DNA from: Thermoflavifilum sp.
Lineage (GTDB): Bacteria; Bacteroidota; Bacteroidia; Chitinophagales; Chitinophagaceae
Direction of reading: 5' to 3'
DNA: 11,154 bases
Assembly: GCA_019683625.1 (NCBI GenBank)
Contig: JADGHY010000046.1
Location: 1-11,154 of the forward strand
The notes under the pieces are model-generated. The model ran no database searches. It saw only the letters and a program-made list of their open reading frames with translations, and had not been told where the DNA came from. The translations under genes were made by a program, and so were the position numbers. This document shows positions 1 to 6,819 of this stretch, one piece after another (the first letter of the stretch is position 1; each line of letters begins with the position of its first letter).

Positions 1-10
1 CAGTTTTACA

Positions 11-2179
11 TCACAATAAGGGGTATAAGCCACCCCAGCGAATATTCCATTTGCCATCATGGGGAAACCCCGGACAAGATTGTGTACAACCATCGTATCC
101 AGCAGCCATAAGGGCCAGAGCTGTTAGCAAAGCACCATTACCTGCCAGATAAATTCTTAATCGTTGATCCTGATAATTATGTCCGTTTATCAAATATGTG
201 TTTTTTTGTACAGGCATAAATAATGCCCGAATAGCGTCTTGGGGCCTACCTAATCGGGTAGCCGTCATTGCCATCATAGGGAAATCCCATCCCCATGAGG
301 TTTTCCAGTTCCACTTTTCAAGTACTTCACTCAATGTATGATTCATGATTTGCAGATTCACTTTTTTTGTTTGCGGCAGCATGCCCAGAACGCCCAGTAC
401 AATTGGATGATCGCGTCGGAGGCTATCGTTTGTATATGCTGTTATCGCATGGCTTTCCGGGAGATAACATCCATCTTGCGTAGGGAGTGGAGCTAAATGT
501 TCTATTACTCTTTCCCAAACCCGATCAGGAGGTAAATGCAATCTTTTTCTCCATTCCTGAGCAATGCGAAGTGCTACATACCAATAAGCGAGCTCAAACG
601 CAGGATCATCTGTTTCTTCAGCATGAAATATTTCCTGAGCAGGAATCAGAGGATGGCAGAGATGATAAAGATGATCTGCCCTATTCTCATGGGCAAATGA
701 AGCCATGAAATCGGCAGTTGCAAACACCAGATGTTGATAGGTATGCAGGATAGAAGTATCGTGCGTGATCCGATATAATATTTCTGCCAGATAAATGATA
801 TGCGGTTCTTGCCAGATTAGCAATTCTCCCACACTAGAAGGTGATCTTTTTCCAGAAGGATCGGTCATCTTTTGCCATCTCACGCCTTTAAATCCCTGGA
901 TAGCTGCAGTATGCCTGGCTTCTGCCATTGCCTTTGCAAACCATTGCAAACTATGTTCAACGATTTCCGGATGCCCCCATAATGCAAAATGCAGGATATG
1001 CCACCAATACATTTCAAGATGGAACTTTCCATACCAACTGTTATAGGTTAATCCTGTTTCCTGTGGAGGATAATCACCTGCACATTGTGTCCGGGTCAGA
1101 TACAGTGAGGTAACCATTCTCCTTTCTAGTTCGAAAGCACGTGGGTCTGTGCAATGAGAGAAATCAATATATCCTCCTTCATTCCAATATGTTTCCCATC
1201 CTTTTTGGCTGCTATAGGCTGTTTCAGCAAAATCAGGGAAGGTTTCATCAGGTAATTCCGATGTAAACCATACGCTGCATCTTAATGTATCTGTATCTTC
1301 AGCCGGAGTAACAATCCATTCATGTGATTGTCCTAAGATAAAATGTACGGGCTGCTCAGTTTTCAGACATACATAGTAAACAGTAGTATCAATTTGCTCT
1401 TTTAGCATCAATATATAAGATGATTGATGCACAACCTGTGTTGTATAATCTGATGCATGACCAGTATCATATCCTGGTGAGAAAGCTTGTGGATTAGGGT
1501 AGGGAAGGTAAAGATATAAGGCAATCTGATGTCTTGACCATAAAGGAGTGATGATTTGTGTTGCAATAATATCTTTTTCCTGGTGGCAATAGGTAGTAAC
1601 ATCAACGGGATTGTCTAGTATTTCAAAATGACTATTGATTTTTCCTTCCCACATATTTAAAACTTCTTCCGGATGCTGGATATTGGAAATATTCAGCTGG
1701 TGATGATTGGCATTATAAAAATGTAAACCAAATAACCCAAGATGAATGCGCTGTGGATTTGCGCGAAGGTAGTTTGCCGCTCTTGCTGCTCTACCATTGG
1801 GGAATTGCATGGCATAAGGAATAAGCCTGTGTTGGCAGCTGGGCAACCATCGGGTTGCTTCCTCAATGCTATAGCCGCTGTCATTAGGAAAACTATGCCA
1901 GGCCCAGTCCGACATCGTTCCAAGTGGTACACCATGTAGGTATGCCTCGGGAAAACTTTGTAGTCCTGTGATATCGGCCGTGAACGCAAAATGACCATTT
2001 CCAACAGTAAGTGAGGCCAAGGAATCTACCCGATACAGATGAATATTATGCCGTTGTACCCAACTCTTTCGATCAAATCTGACCTGAGCATCTGCTTTTT
2101 TAAATCCAAAACCACAAGCTAAACAAAATAAAATGAGTTGAAACCATTTGAAGTGTATTGTTTTATTCGTTTGTTGCAT
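11..2179 (-). CDS. Secreted (alpha/alpha)6-barrel glycosidase-like protein of the rhamnose cluster
   Basis: Role (inference): an exported carbohydrate-active enzyme releasing sugar, possibly L-rhamnose, from a glycan; the exact reaction is unknown. Numbered from the upstream ATG at 2206, the protein has a hydrophobic stretch at residues 21-35 and a signal peptidase I-like ADA|Q site at 40/41, so the mature protein starts at Gln41. An N-terminal beta-rich part follows, with LTVGNGHFAF near 66-75. A helical part has KFHLEMYWWH at 394-403, LIWQEPH at 463-469 and WGWDFP at 638-643, and the C-terminus has a GFPHDGKW-type motif near 713-720. Layout and motifs recall the six-hairpin glycosidase superfamily (GH65/GH95-like), but I cannot place it in a numbered family. 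Glu398, Glu467 and Asp641 are candidate catalytic acids. I start at the tenth codon (ATG at 2179) because GAGGA lies 5 nt upstream; the ATG at 2206 would add nine residues. It is the last gene of the rhaT-rhaM cluster and is complete, ending in TGA near the window edge. Third-base AT use looks higher than in genes to the right. Confidence 0.7.
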   Translation of the reverse strand: MQQTNKTIHFKWFQLILFCLACGFGFKKADAQVRFDRKSWVQRHNIHLYRVDSLASLTVGNGHFAFTADITGLQSFPEAYLHGVPLGTMSDWAWHSFPNDSGYSIEEATRWLPSCQHRLIPYAMQFPNGRAARAANYLRANPQRIHLGLFGLHFYNANHHQLNISNIQHPEEVLNMWEGKINSHFEILDNPVDVTTYCHQEKDIIATQIITPLWSRHQIALYLYLPYPNPQAFSPGYDTGHASDYTTQVVHQSSYILMLKEQIDTTVYYVCLKTEQPVHFILGQSHEWIVTPAEDTDTLRCSVWFTSELPDETFPDFAETAYSSQKGWETYWNEGGYIDFSHCTDPRAFELERRMVTSLYLTRTQCAGDYPPQETGLTYNSWYGKFHLEMYWWHILHFALWGHPEIVEHSLQWFAKAMAEARHTAAIQGFKGVRWQKMTDPSGKRSPSSVGELLIWQEPHIIYLAEILYRITHDTSILHTYQHLVFATADFMASFAHENRADHLYHLCHPLIPAQEIFHAEETDDPAFELAYWYVALRIAQEWRKRLHLPPDRVWERVIEHLAPLPTQDGCYLPESHAITAYTNDSLRRDHPIVLGVLGMLPQTKKVNLQIMNHTLSEVLEKWNWKTSWGWDFPMMAMTATRLGRPQDAIRALFMPVQKNTYLINGHNYQDQRLRIYLAGNGALLTALALMAAGYDGCTQSCPGFPHDGKWNIRWGGLYPLL

Positions 2180-2184
2180 TTCAT

Positions 2185-2189
2185 TCCTC
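2185..2189 (-). promoter_or_regulatory. Shine-Dalgarno GAGGA deciding the start of the glycosidase-like gene
   Basis: On the minus strand GAGGA sits 5 nt before the ATG at 2179, whereas the in-frame ATGs at 2206 and 2203 have no purine-rich site at a usual distance. Starting here gives a 31-residue signal peptide with a short charged n-region. The choice is inference, since Bacteroidota often do not depend on Shine-Dalgarno pairing. Confidence 0.45.
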
Positions 2190-2214
2190 ATCTTTTCATA
2201 CATCATGTAAGCCG

Positions 2215-2529
2215 TTATTCCAAGTAAAACATTTCTTGCAGGGAGGTGCTGATGGGCGAATGATCAGGATAGGTTTCCATGATGTCAGCCATATAATCCC
2301 ACCATTGGCGCATCAGCTCATGTTGGGGTAATGCGGCATATTTTTCTTCATCTTCTAATTCCAGCGTAGCAAATAAAGTATAAGTTTCCGGATCCAGATA
2401 AATGGCATAGTGATGAATGCCTGCATTTTTCAACAATTGTTTAAGTGCTGGCCAGATGGCATCGTGGCGTTGCCGATATATTTGCTCATAGCCAGGTTTC
2501 AATTGCATTTTAAATGCCAGTCGTTTCAT
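2215..2529 (-). CDS. rhaM: L-rhamnose mutarotase RhaM
   Basis: RhaM catalyses interconversion of the alpha and beta anomers of L-rhamnose in the cytoplasm, supplying the anomer used by rhamnose isomerase. The ORF from ATG 2529 encodes 104 residues, the same length as E. coli RhaM (YiiL). Landmarks recognised by family knowledge are Tyr18 and His22 (the active-site His) in YRQRHDAIWP, HYAIYLD at 40-46, the paired Trp76-Trp77 in MRQWWDYM, and the C-terminal LQEMFYLE. The frame is open upstream to 2673, but that extension overlaps the end of rhaT and has no family similarity; the start at 2529 has AAGG 8 nt upstream. It lies 14 nt after the rhaT stop and 8 nt before the first possible ATG of the next gene, consistent with one polycistronic mRNA. 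The alpha+beta barrel fold and dimer are known for the family, not visible here. Confidence 0.95.
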   Translation of the reverse strand: MKRLAFKMQLKPGYEQIYRQRHDAIWPALKQLLKNAGIHHYAIYLDPETYTLFATLELEDEEKYAALPQHELMRQWWDYMADIMETYPDHSPISTSLQEMFYLE

Positions 2530-2543
2530 GGTACAAGCCTTAT

Positions 2544-3620
2544 TTAAGAAGGTTTTAAGGCATTGCCAATGCCCACCAACATGATAGAGATGAAGATGGC
2601 AGCGATGCCTGCTATGATGGTCGCCAAGGTTTTTCGGCTGACGCCTTTCCATTCTTTTAGCACCAACCCCCACATGTTAGCGGTTAAAATGATGAATGCC
2701 ATGTGCAGGATCCATGAACTGGCACCATTGCCCAGCTTACTTTCGCCCATACCATAAAAGAAAAACTGCAGAAACCAGGTGGTGCCTGCCAGTGCAGAAA
2801 ACAAATAATTGGTTTTCAGGGGTGTGGATGGATCCACATAATCGCCGAAAGAATGATTTTTAATATTCAGGATGATGCACCAGATAAAATTGGTAGTTAA
2901 TCCGCCCCAAAGCAGCACAATATAAGTGACATTGTTTTGAAACAAAGGATTGGTACCTAATTCCACGGCACGTTGTGCCATAGGCGTACCTGCTTCTATC
3001 CCATAATTAAAGCACGCACTCAATACGCCAGAAATAATGGCTACGATTAAACCTTTGCCGATGCTGAATTCTTCTTTACTTTCAGATGAAAGCTCATCTA
3101 CCGGAGCGTGGCCTTTAAAATCTTTTTCTTTCATCAATCCTGCTTTTCCACAGAGATAGATGCCCACCAGGCATACCACCACGCCAGCCAATACCCATTG
3201 TCCCCAGGTATTATGCAAGAGCATGGTGAAGGTAACTTTACCATCGTGCGGGACAAAATCGTAATATACCGAGGGCAGCAATGCGCCGAAAGTGGCCGTG
3301 AGCCCTAAAATCACGGAATTGCCAAGAGACATTCCCAGATAGCGGACGCCCAGCCCATAGGTAAGTCCGCCAATGCCCCAAAGCACACCCATCAGATAAG
3401 TCCAGAATTTGGTATCGGCCGAAGCTGCGCGGATGATGGCACCAAAATGAGGCACAGTGAGCCATGCAGCCAATGTGGGGATGATGACCCAGGAAAAAAA
3501 GCCACCTACCAGCCAATAGTTTTCCCAAGCCCATTTGCGCACTTTTTTAAATGGCATGTAAAAACTGCCTGAAGCAAAACCGCCGATAAAATGCAGAATA
3601 ACACCTAAGATAACTTGCAT
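2544..3620 (-). CDS. rhaT: L-rhamnose/H+ symporter RhaT
   Basis: RhaT imports L-rhamnose with a proton across the inner membrane. The 358-residue product is close in length to the E. coli protein (about 344) and is almost entirely hydrophobic segments, consistent with ten membrane helices of the drug/metabolite-transporter type. The N-terminal pattern is characteristic: HFIGGFASGSFYMPFKKV at about 10-27, followed by KWAWENYW. A hydrophilic cytoplasmic loop at about 162-188 (KEKDFKGHAPVDELSSESKEE) separates the two halves. Later landmarks are FNYGIEAG near 204-211 and a GTTWFLQFFFYGMG segment near 279-292. The start at 3620 is supported by AAGGA 7 nt upstream. It is the first gene of the leftward cluster with rhaM. 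A terminator-like hairpin lies about 75-110 nt upstream, so expression may be attenuated. Some Bacteroidota homologues may carry other deoxysugars; rhaM next door favours rhamnose. Confidence 0.93.
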   Translation of the reverse strand: MQVILGVILHFIGGFASGSFYMPFKKVRKWAWENYWLVGGFFSWVIIPTLAAWLTVPHFGAIIRAASADTKFWTYLMGVLWGIGGLTYGLGVRYLGMSLGNSVILGLTATFGALLPSVYYDFVPHDGKVTFTMLLHNTWGQWVLAGVVVCLVGIYLCGKAGLMKEKDFKGHAPVDELSSESKEEFSIGKGLIVAIISGVLSACFNYGIEAGTPMAQRAVELGTNPLFQNNVTYIVLLWGGLTTNFIWCIILNIKNHSFGDYVDPSTPLKTNYLFSALAGTTWFLQFFFYGMGESKLGNGASSWILHMAFIILTANMWGLVLKEWKGVSRKTLATIIAGIAAIFISIMLVGIGNALKPS

Positions 3621-3627
3621 ATACGAA

Positions 3628-3632
3628 TCCTT
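3628..3632 (-). promoter_or_regulatory. Shine-Dalgarno AAGGA for rhaT
   Basis: AAGGA on the minus strand, 7 nt before the rhaT ATG at 3620. It fixes the start codon, and no other in-frame ATG fits the family N-terminus as well. Confidence 0.5.
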
Positions 3633-3693
3633 ATCAGTTTGCCCAAATAGTTAACTGCGAAAAATACAAAACAATTCATCCGCTTTCAGGATG

Positions 3694-3728
3694 AAAAACA
3701 AAGCTCCGGCCAGGAATGAGCCGGAGCT
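3694..3728 (-). terminator. Intrinsic-terminator-like hairpin upstream of rhaT
   Basis: A perfect 9-bp inverted repeat (AGCTCCGGC at 3702-3710, GCCGGAGCT at 3720-3728, 9-nt loop) is followed on the minus strand by TTTGTTTTT. A T-rich tail exists only in the leftward direction. No leftward gene upstream needs a terminator, so it either ends a short leader or small RNA from 3730-3930, or acts as an attenuator in the rhaT leader. Geometry is seen directly; function is inferred. Confidence 0.6.
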
Positions 3729-3791
3729 GCCTGTTGGATGAACTCATTTACCCATAAACCAGATATCATATCCTGCTGATATAAGGTAAAG

Positions 3792-3818
3792 TAAAGGTAT
3801 GGTGTTCCGGATAGACAA
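3792..3818 (-). promoter_or_regulatory. Weak candidate promoter for the rhamnose cluster
   Basis: On the minus strand TACCTTTA (3799 down to 3792) matches the Bacteroidota -7 box TAnnTTTG except for the last base. A TTG (3818-3816) lies 16 nt upstream, slightly closer than usual for the -33 element. If it is real, transcription would start near 3785, upstream of the terminator-like hairpin. No perfect TAnnTTTG exists on this strand in the spacer. Confidence 0.3.
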
Positions 3819-3937
3819 CTATCCTGTGGTGTCCTGCTCGTCGGGCAGCTAAGGCGAAACATTTTTTGATTATGGGTTTGAAGATTCAAGCAGGCAGCAT
3901 TCTTTTGATTCCGGTGTGGATTGAATAGAGGAATTGC

Positions 3938-3945
3938 TACCTTTG
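3938..3945 (+). promoter_or_regulatory. -7 promoter box for the DUF3467 gene
   Basis: TACCTTTG is a perfect match to the Bacteroidota -7 consensus TAnnTTTG, ending 23 nt before the DUF3467 ATG. The nearest TTG upstream (3921-3923) is only 14 nt away, shorter than the usual -33 spacing, so the upstream element is weak. A short palindrome CGAAA-GATA-TTTCG (3954-3967) lies between box and ATG and would be near the 5' end of the mRNA. Confidence 0.55.
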
Positions 3946-3968
3946 CGGGTGAACGAAAGATATTTCGC

Positions 3969-4283
3969 ATGAGCCAGCCAACAGAAAATCAAAACCAGCT
4001 TAACATTGAATTGAGTGAGGAAATGGCCGAAGGCATTTATGCCAACCTGGCCGTGATCACCCATTCTAACGCTGAATTTGTCCTTGATTTTATCACGGTG
4101 ATGCCCGGCATGCCCAAGGCGCGGGTGAAATCGCGTATCATTGTCACGCCTCAACATGCCAAGCGCCTGCTGAAAGCCTTGGCCGACAATATCAAAAAAT
4201 ACGAATCTGTGCATGGCACCATCCAGGATCAGGATCCTGTGACCATTCCCATGAATTTTGGTGGACCGGCAGCTCAGGCCTGA
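3969..4283 (+). CDS. DUF3467 domain-containing protein
   Basis: A 104-residue protein matching what I recall of the DUF3467 family, whose function is unknown. Nearly the whole length is the domain: a start rich in Gln and Asn, LNIELSEEMAEGIYANLAVI at about 11-30, HSNAEFVLDFI, a PGMPKARVKSRIIVTPQHAKRLL block at about 46-68, an amphipathic helix, and a short Ala/Gly-rich tail. No signal peptide or membrane segment, so it is presumably cytoplasmic. The frame is open to a TTG at 3921, but that start would precede the -7 box; the ATG at 3969 gives the usual family N-terminus. It has its own promoter and is followed after 48 nt by the Ldh-family gene on the same strand. Family assignment is by pattern memory, and I do not propose a function. 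Confidence 0.85.
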   Translation: MSQPTENQNQLNIELSEEMAEGIYANLAVITHSNAEFVLDFITVMPGMPKARVKSRIIVTPQHAKRLLKALADNIKKYESVHGTIQDQDPVTIPMNFGGPAAQA

Positions 4284-4331
4284 TGATGAACATGAAGGCA
4301 ACGGTTTAGGCGCTTATTTTGCAATTGTTCC

Positions 4332-5429
4332 ATGGAGAGTTTCTTTTCGGTTGATTCGCTGCGTGCTTTTACAGAAGGGATTTTCAGGCAGATGGGCTAT
4401 ATGGCCGCCGAGGCAGCATCTGCCGCTGATGTACTATTGAAAGCCGATTTACGAGGCATAGATTCACATGGGTTGGCACGTTTGCCGGGTTATGTGCGGC
4501 TTTGGGAAGCGGGCCGCATTCGGGTTGATGCGCGTCCGCAGGTGGTTCATGAAACGCCTTCCACGGCATTGGTAGATGGTGATCAGGGATTGGGACTGCT
4601 GGTGGCTCCTTTTGCCATGCGCATAGCCATAGCCAAGGCACGAGAGGTAGGCAGCGGTTGGGTGGCGGTACGAAGGTCCAACCATTTTGGAATTGCCGGT
4701 TATCATGCCATGTTAGCCCTGGAAGAAGGGATGATAGGCATTGCCCTCACCAATGCCAGTCCGCTCGTGGCTCCGGCGCTTGCGTTGGAACGTATGCTGG
4801 GTACCAATCCTATTGCTGTGGCCATCCCCGCAGGTGAGGAGCCTCCCGTAATCATAGACATGGCTACGGCAGCAGCTGCCAATGGGAAGTTGGAAATCCT
4901 GCAACGCAAGGGAGGTGAGGCTCCGCTGGGCTGGATACAAGATGCTCAGGGGCATCCCACCCGGGATCCTTTTGCATTGCAACAAGGTGGGGCTTTGCTG
5001 CCTCTGGGCAGCCGGCTGGAAACAGGCAGCCACAAAGGATATTGCCTGGCTGCATTGGTGGATATCCTATCGGGTGTGTTGCCGGGAGCAGGCTTTGGTC
5101 CATGGGTTCCGCCATTTGTGCATTTTTTACCCTTGCCGCAGGATGCACCGGCCGGGGCCGAAGGCATTGGTCATTTCTTCGGGGCTTTGCGTATAGATGC
5201 TTTTCGCCCTGCAGCAGCCTTTCAGATGCACATGGATAGCTGGATTCGCCGCTTTCGCGCGGCGAGGCCTATTGAAGATGCAGAGCCTGTAAAGATTCCG
5301 GGCGACCCTGAACGCGCGATGGAAGCCCAACGCCTGCAACAGGGCATTCCGCTTCATGAAGCGGTAGTGAAAGCCCTGCAAGCTCTCTCGGCACGATTCT
5401 CCGTGCCCTTCCCATCACCTGTGAAGTGA
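4332..5429 (+). CDS. Ldh-family (MDH2-type) NAD(P)-dependent malate/L-lactate dehydrogenase
   Basis: A cytoplasmic oxidoreductase of the Ldh_2 family, which reversibly oxidises 2-hydroxyacids (malate, L-lactate, ureidoglycolate, 2,3-diketogulonate reductase and relatives). The family fold is distinct from classical Rossmann lactate dehydrogenases. The 365-residue length is at the upper end of the usual range. Landmarks are DLRGIDSHGLARLPGY at 39-54 with His46, SNHFGIAGYH at 116-125 with His118, LGTNPIAVAIP at 156-166, IIDMATAA at 174-181, GSHKGYCLAALVDILSG at 232-248 and GHFFGALRIDAF at 280-291. In the HKGY motif Cys238 replaces the Gly I would expect. Substrate cannot be read from sequence; malate or lactate is most likely. 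It follows the DUF3467 gene by 48 nt and may share its transcript; a 7/8 match to a -7 box at 4314-4321 is an alternative. The gene looks GC-richer than the left part of the window (sampled lines 55-60% GC). Confidence 0.88.
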   Translation: MESFFSVDSLRAFTEGIFRQMGYMAAEAASAADVLLKADLRGIDSHGLARLPGYVRLWEAGRIRVDARPQVVHETPSTALVDGDQGLGLLVAPFAMRIAIAKAREVGSGWVAVRRSNHFGIAGYHAMLALEEGMIGIALTNASPLVAPALALERMLGTNPIAVAIPAGEEPPVIIDMATAAAANGKLEILQRKGGEAPLGWIQDAQGHPTRDPFALQQGGALLPLGSRLETGSHKGYCLAALVDILSGVLPGAGFGPWVPPFVHFLPLPQDAPAGAEGIGHFFGALRIDAFRPAAAFQMHMDSWIRRFRAARPIEDAEPVKIPGDPERAMEAQRLQQGIPLHEAVVKALQALSARFSVPFPSPVK

Positions 5430-5495
5430 AATTTTCCGGAAACAGAAATGTTTTATGAGATAAGCAAATTGATGCACATAAATTAAAGACAGCCT

Positions 5496-6818
5496 ATGAA
5501 GATCATGAAATTTGGCGGCACTTCCGTGGGCAAGCCCGAGCGCATGCATGCCGTTGCCCGGCTGATTTTAGCCGAACCTGAAGATAAAATTGTGGTACTT
5601 TCCGCACTTTCCGGTACCACCAACACGCTGGTGCAAATCAGCAAAGCATTGGCAGATGGGCATCGTGATCAGGCCCGAAAAATTATCCAGGAACTGCGGG
5701 CACATTATGATGCCTTCTGCGAAGGCCTGTTGCAAACAGCTGAAGCTCGGGTAAAAGCCCGGGACATCGTCAACCATCATTTTGAATTCCTGGAAATCAT
5801 CCTGAAAATATCGTTCAGCGAAGCCCTCGAACGCGATATCCTTGCGCAGGGTGAGCTGCTCTCCACACAATTGTTCTGCACCTATCTGGAAGAAATTCAG
5901 GTACCTGTGGTATTGTTGCCCGCTCTGGAGTTTATGTACATCGATGAATATCATGAACCGGTGTTGGCCAAAATCAAATCAAAACTCACGGCATTGTTGC
6001 AGCAATATCCGCATCAACATTTGTTCGTCACGCAGGGTTATATCTGCAGGAATGCGCGCGGAGAAGTGGATAATCTCAAAAGAGGCGGAAGCGATTATAC
6101 GGCATCTCTGATCGGTGCAGCCGTAAATGCTAGTGAAATCCAGATCTGGACGGATATTGATGGCATGCATAACAATGATCCACGTGTCGTGAAAAATACT
6201 TTTCCGATTGAGCAGCTTTCGTTTGATGAAGCAGCAGAGCTGGCCTACTTTGGGGCTAAAATTCTGCATCCGGCTTCCATTTGGCCTGCGCAGTATTTCA
6301 ATATTCCCGTGCGCCTGCTCAATACCATGCAGCCCGAGGCAAAAGGTACACTTATTACCGATCAGGCCATTGGAGAAGGCGTAAAGGCTGTGGCTGCAAA
6401 AGATGGTATCACCGCTATAAAAATCAAATCCAGCCGTATGTTGCTGGCGTATGGATTTCTGAGAAAAGTATTTGAAGTATTTGAAAAATACCGTACGCCA
6501 ATTGATATGATCACCACTTCTGAAGTGGCTGTGTCGTTGACCATTGATCAGATTGTGCATTTGGAAAATATCCAACGGGAATTAGAAGCCTTTGGCAGTG
6601 TGGAAGTAGAGCACGATCAAACCATCATTGCCATTGTGGGGAATGAAATCGTTTCTCAGAAAGCGATACTGAAAAATATGTTTACAGCACTGGAACCGGT
6701 GCCGCTGCGCATGATATCGTATGGTGGAAGCCGCCACAACGTGTCATTGCTTATCCATAGCTCCTATAAAGAACAAGCCTTACGGGCATTAAACAAAGGC
6801 TTGTTTGGTTTGGAATAG
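5496..6818 (+). CDS. lysC: Aspartate kinase, lysine-sensitive (LysC) type
   Basis: Catalyses ATP-dependent phosphorylation of L-aspartate to 4-aspartyl phosphate, the first step to lysine/diaminopimelate, threonine and methionine. The 440-residue monofunctional enzyme has the amino-acid kinase domain at about 1-290: KFGGTSVG at 5-12, ALSGTTNTL at 37-45, RGGSDYTASLIG at 196-207, WTDIDGMHNNDPRVV at 218-232 and ELAYFGAKILHP at 248-259. Two C-terminal ACT domains follow. ACT1 has ITAIKIKSS at 305-313 and MITTSEVAVSLT at 338-349, the segment corresponding to the lysine pocket of E. coli LysC. ACT2 runs from IIAIVGNE at 377-384 to SYGGSRHNVSLLI at 408-420. There is no homoserine dehydrogenase fusion. 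The start has AAAGA upstream. It lies 66 nt after the Ldh gene. Feedback inhibition by lysine is inferred from the ACT motifs. Confidence 0.95.
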   Translation: MKIMKFGGTSVGKPERMHAVARLILAEPEDKIVVLSALSGTTNTLVQISKALADGHRDQARKIIQELRAHYDAFCEGLLQTAEARVKARDIVNHHFEFLEIILKISFSEALERDILAQGELLSTQLFCTYLEEIQVPVVLLPALEFMYIDEYHEPVLAKIKSKLTALLQQYPHQHLFVTQGYICRNARGEVDNLKRGGSDYTASLIGAAVNASEIQIWTDIDGMHNNDPRVVKNTFPIEQLSFDEAAELAYFGAKILHPASIWPAQYFNIPVRLLNTMQPEAKGTLITDQAIGEGVKAVAAKDGITAIKIKSSRMLLAYGFLRKVFEVFEKYRTPIDMITTSEVAVSLTIDQIVHLENIQRELEAFGSVEVEHDQTIIAIVGNEIVSQKAILKNMFTALEPVPLRMISYGGSRHNVSLLIHSSYKEQALRALNKGLFGLE

Positions 6819-6819
6819 C

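Larger units (their letters stand above)
3621..3968. other. Divergent intergenic region between rhaT and the DUF3467 gene
   Basis: This 348-base spacer separates the leftward rhamnose cluster from the rightward genes and shows no convincing coding sequence on either strand. It holds the rhaT Shine-Dalgarno (3628-3632), a terminator-like hairpin read leftward (3694-3728), and a small inverted repeat ATATCA-N8-TGATAT (3763-3782). It also holds a direct repeat of AAGGTA (3783-3788 and 3794-3799), a hairpin GGATAG-ACAA-CTATCC (3809-3824), and the perfect rightward -7 box (3938-3945). The segments 3844-3850 and 3891-3898 are complementary to the 5' flank of the terminator hairpin (3725-3731 and 3726-3733). 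A binding site for a rhamnose regulator could be among the repeats, but none can be assigned. Confidence 0.6.

Noticed and set aside
26..36. Lipobox in the glycosidase-like protein (residues 26-36, LFCLACGF)
   Set aside because: The residue at -3 of the candidate Cys31 is Cys rather than Leu/Val/Ile, and a good ADA|Q signal peptidase I site follows. Coordinates here are residues, not bases.
2530..2673. N-terminal extension of rhaM by 48 codons
   Set aside because: It overlaps rhaT and has no similarity to RhaM; the ATG at 2529 gives the exact family length.
3686..3970. 94-codon open frame on the minus strand in the rhaT spacer
   Set aside because: It reads through the terminator-like hairpin, covers the opposite promoter, has no family resemblance and lacks a ribosome site; more likely non-coding leader.
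3870..4301. 143-codon open frame on the minus strand
   Set aside because: It lies antisense over the DUF3467 gene, has no recognisable domain and would run into the divergent spacer; a shadow frame.
4314..4321. TTATTTTG as a -7 box for the Ldh gene
   Set aside because: A 7/8 match only 10 nt before the ATG without a TTG at proper distance; co-transcription with DUF3467 is simpler.
5979..6575. 198-codon minus-strand frame inside lysC
   Set aside because: Complement of a strongly conserved aspartate kinase; composition is typical of an antisense shadow.
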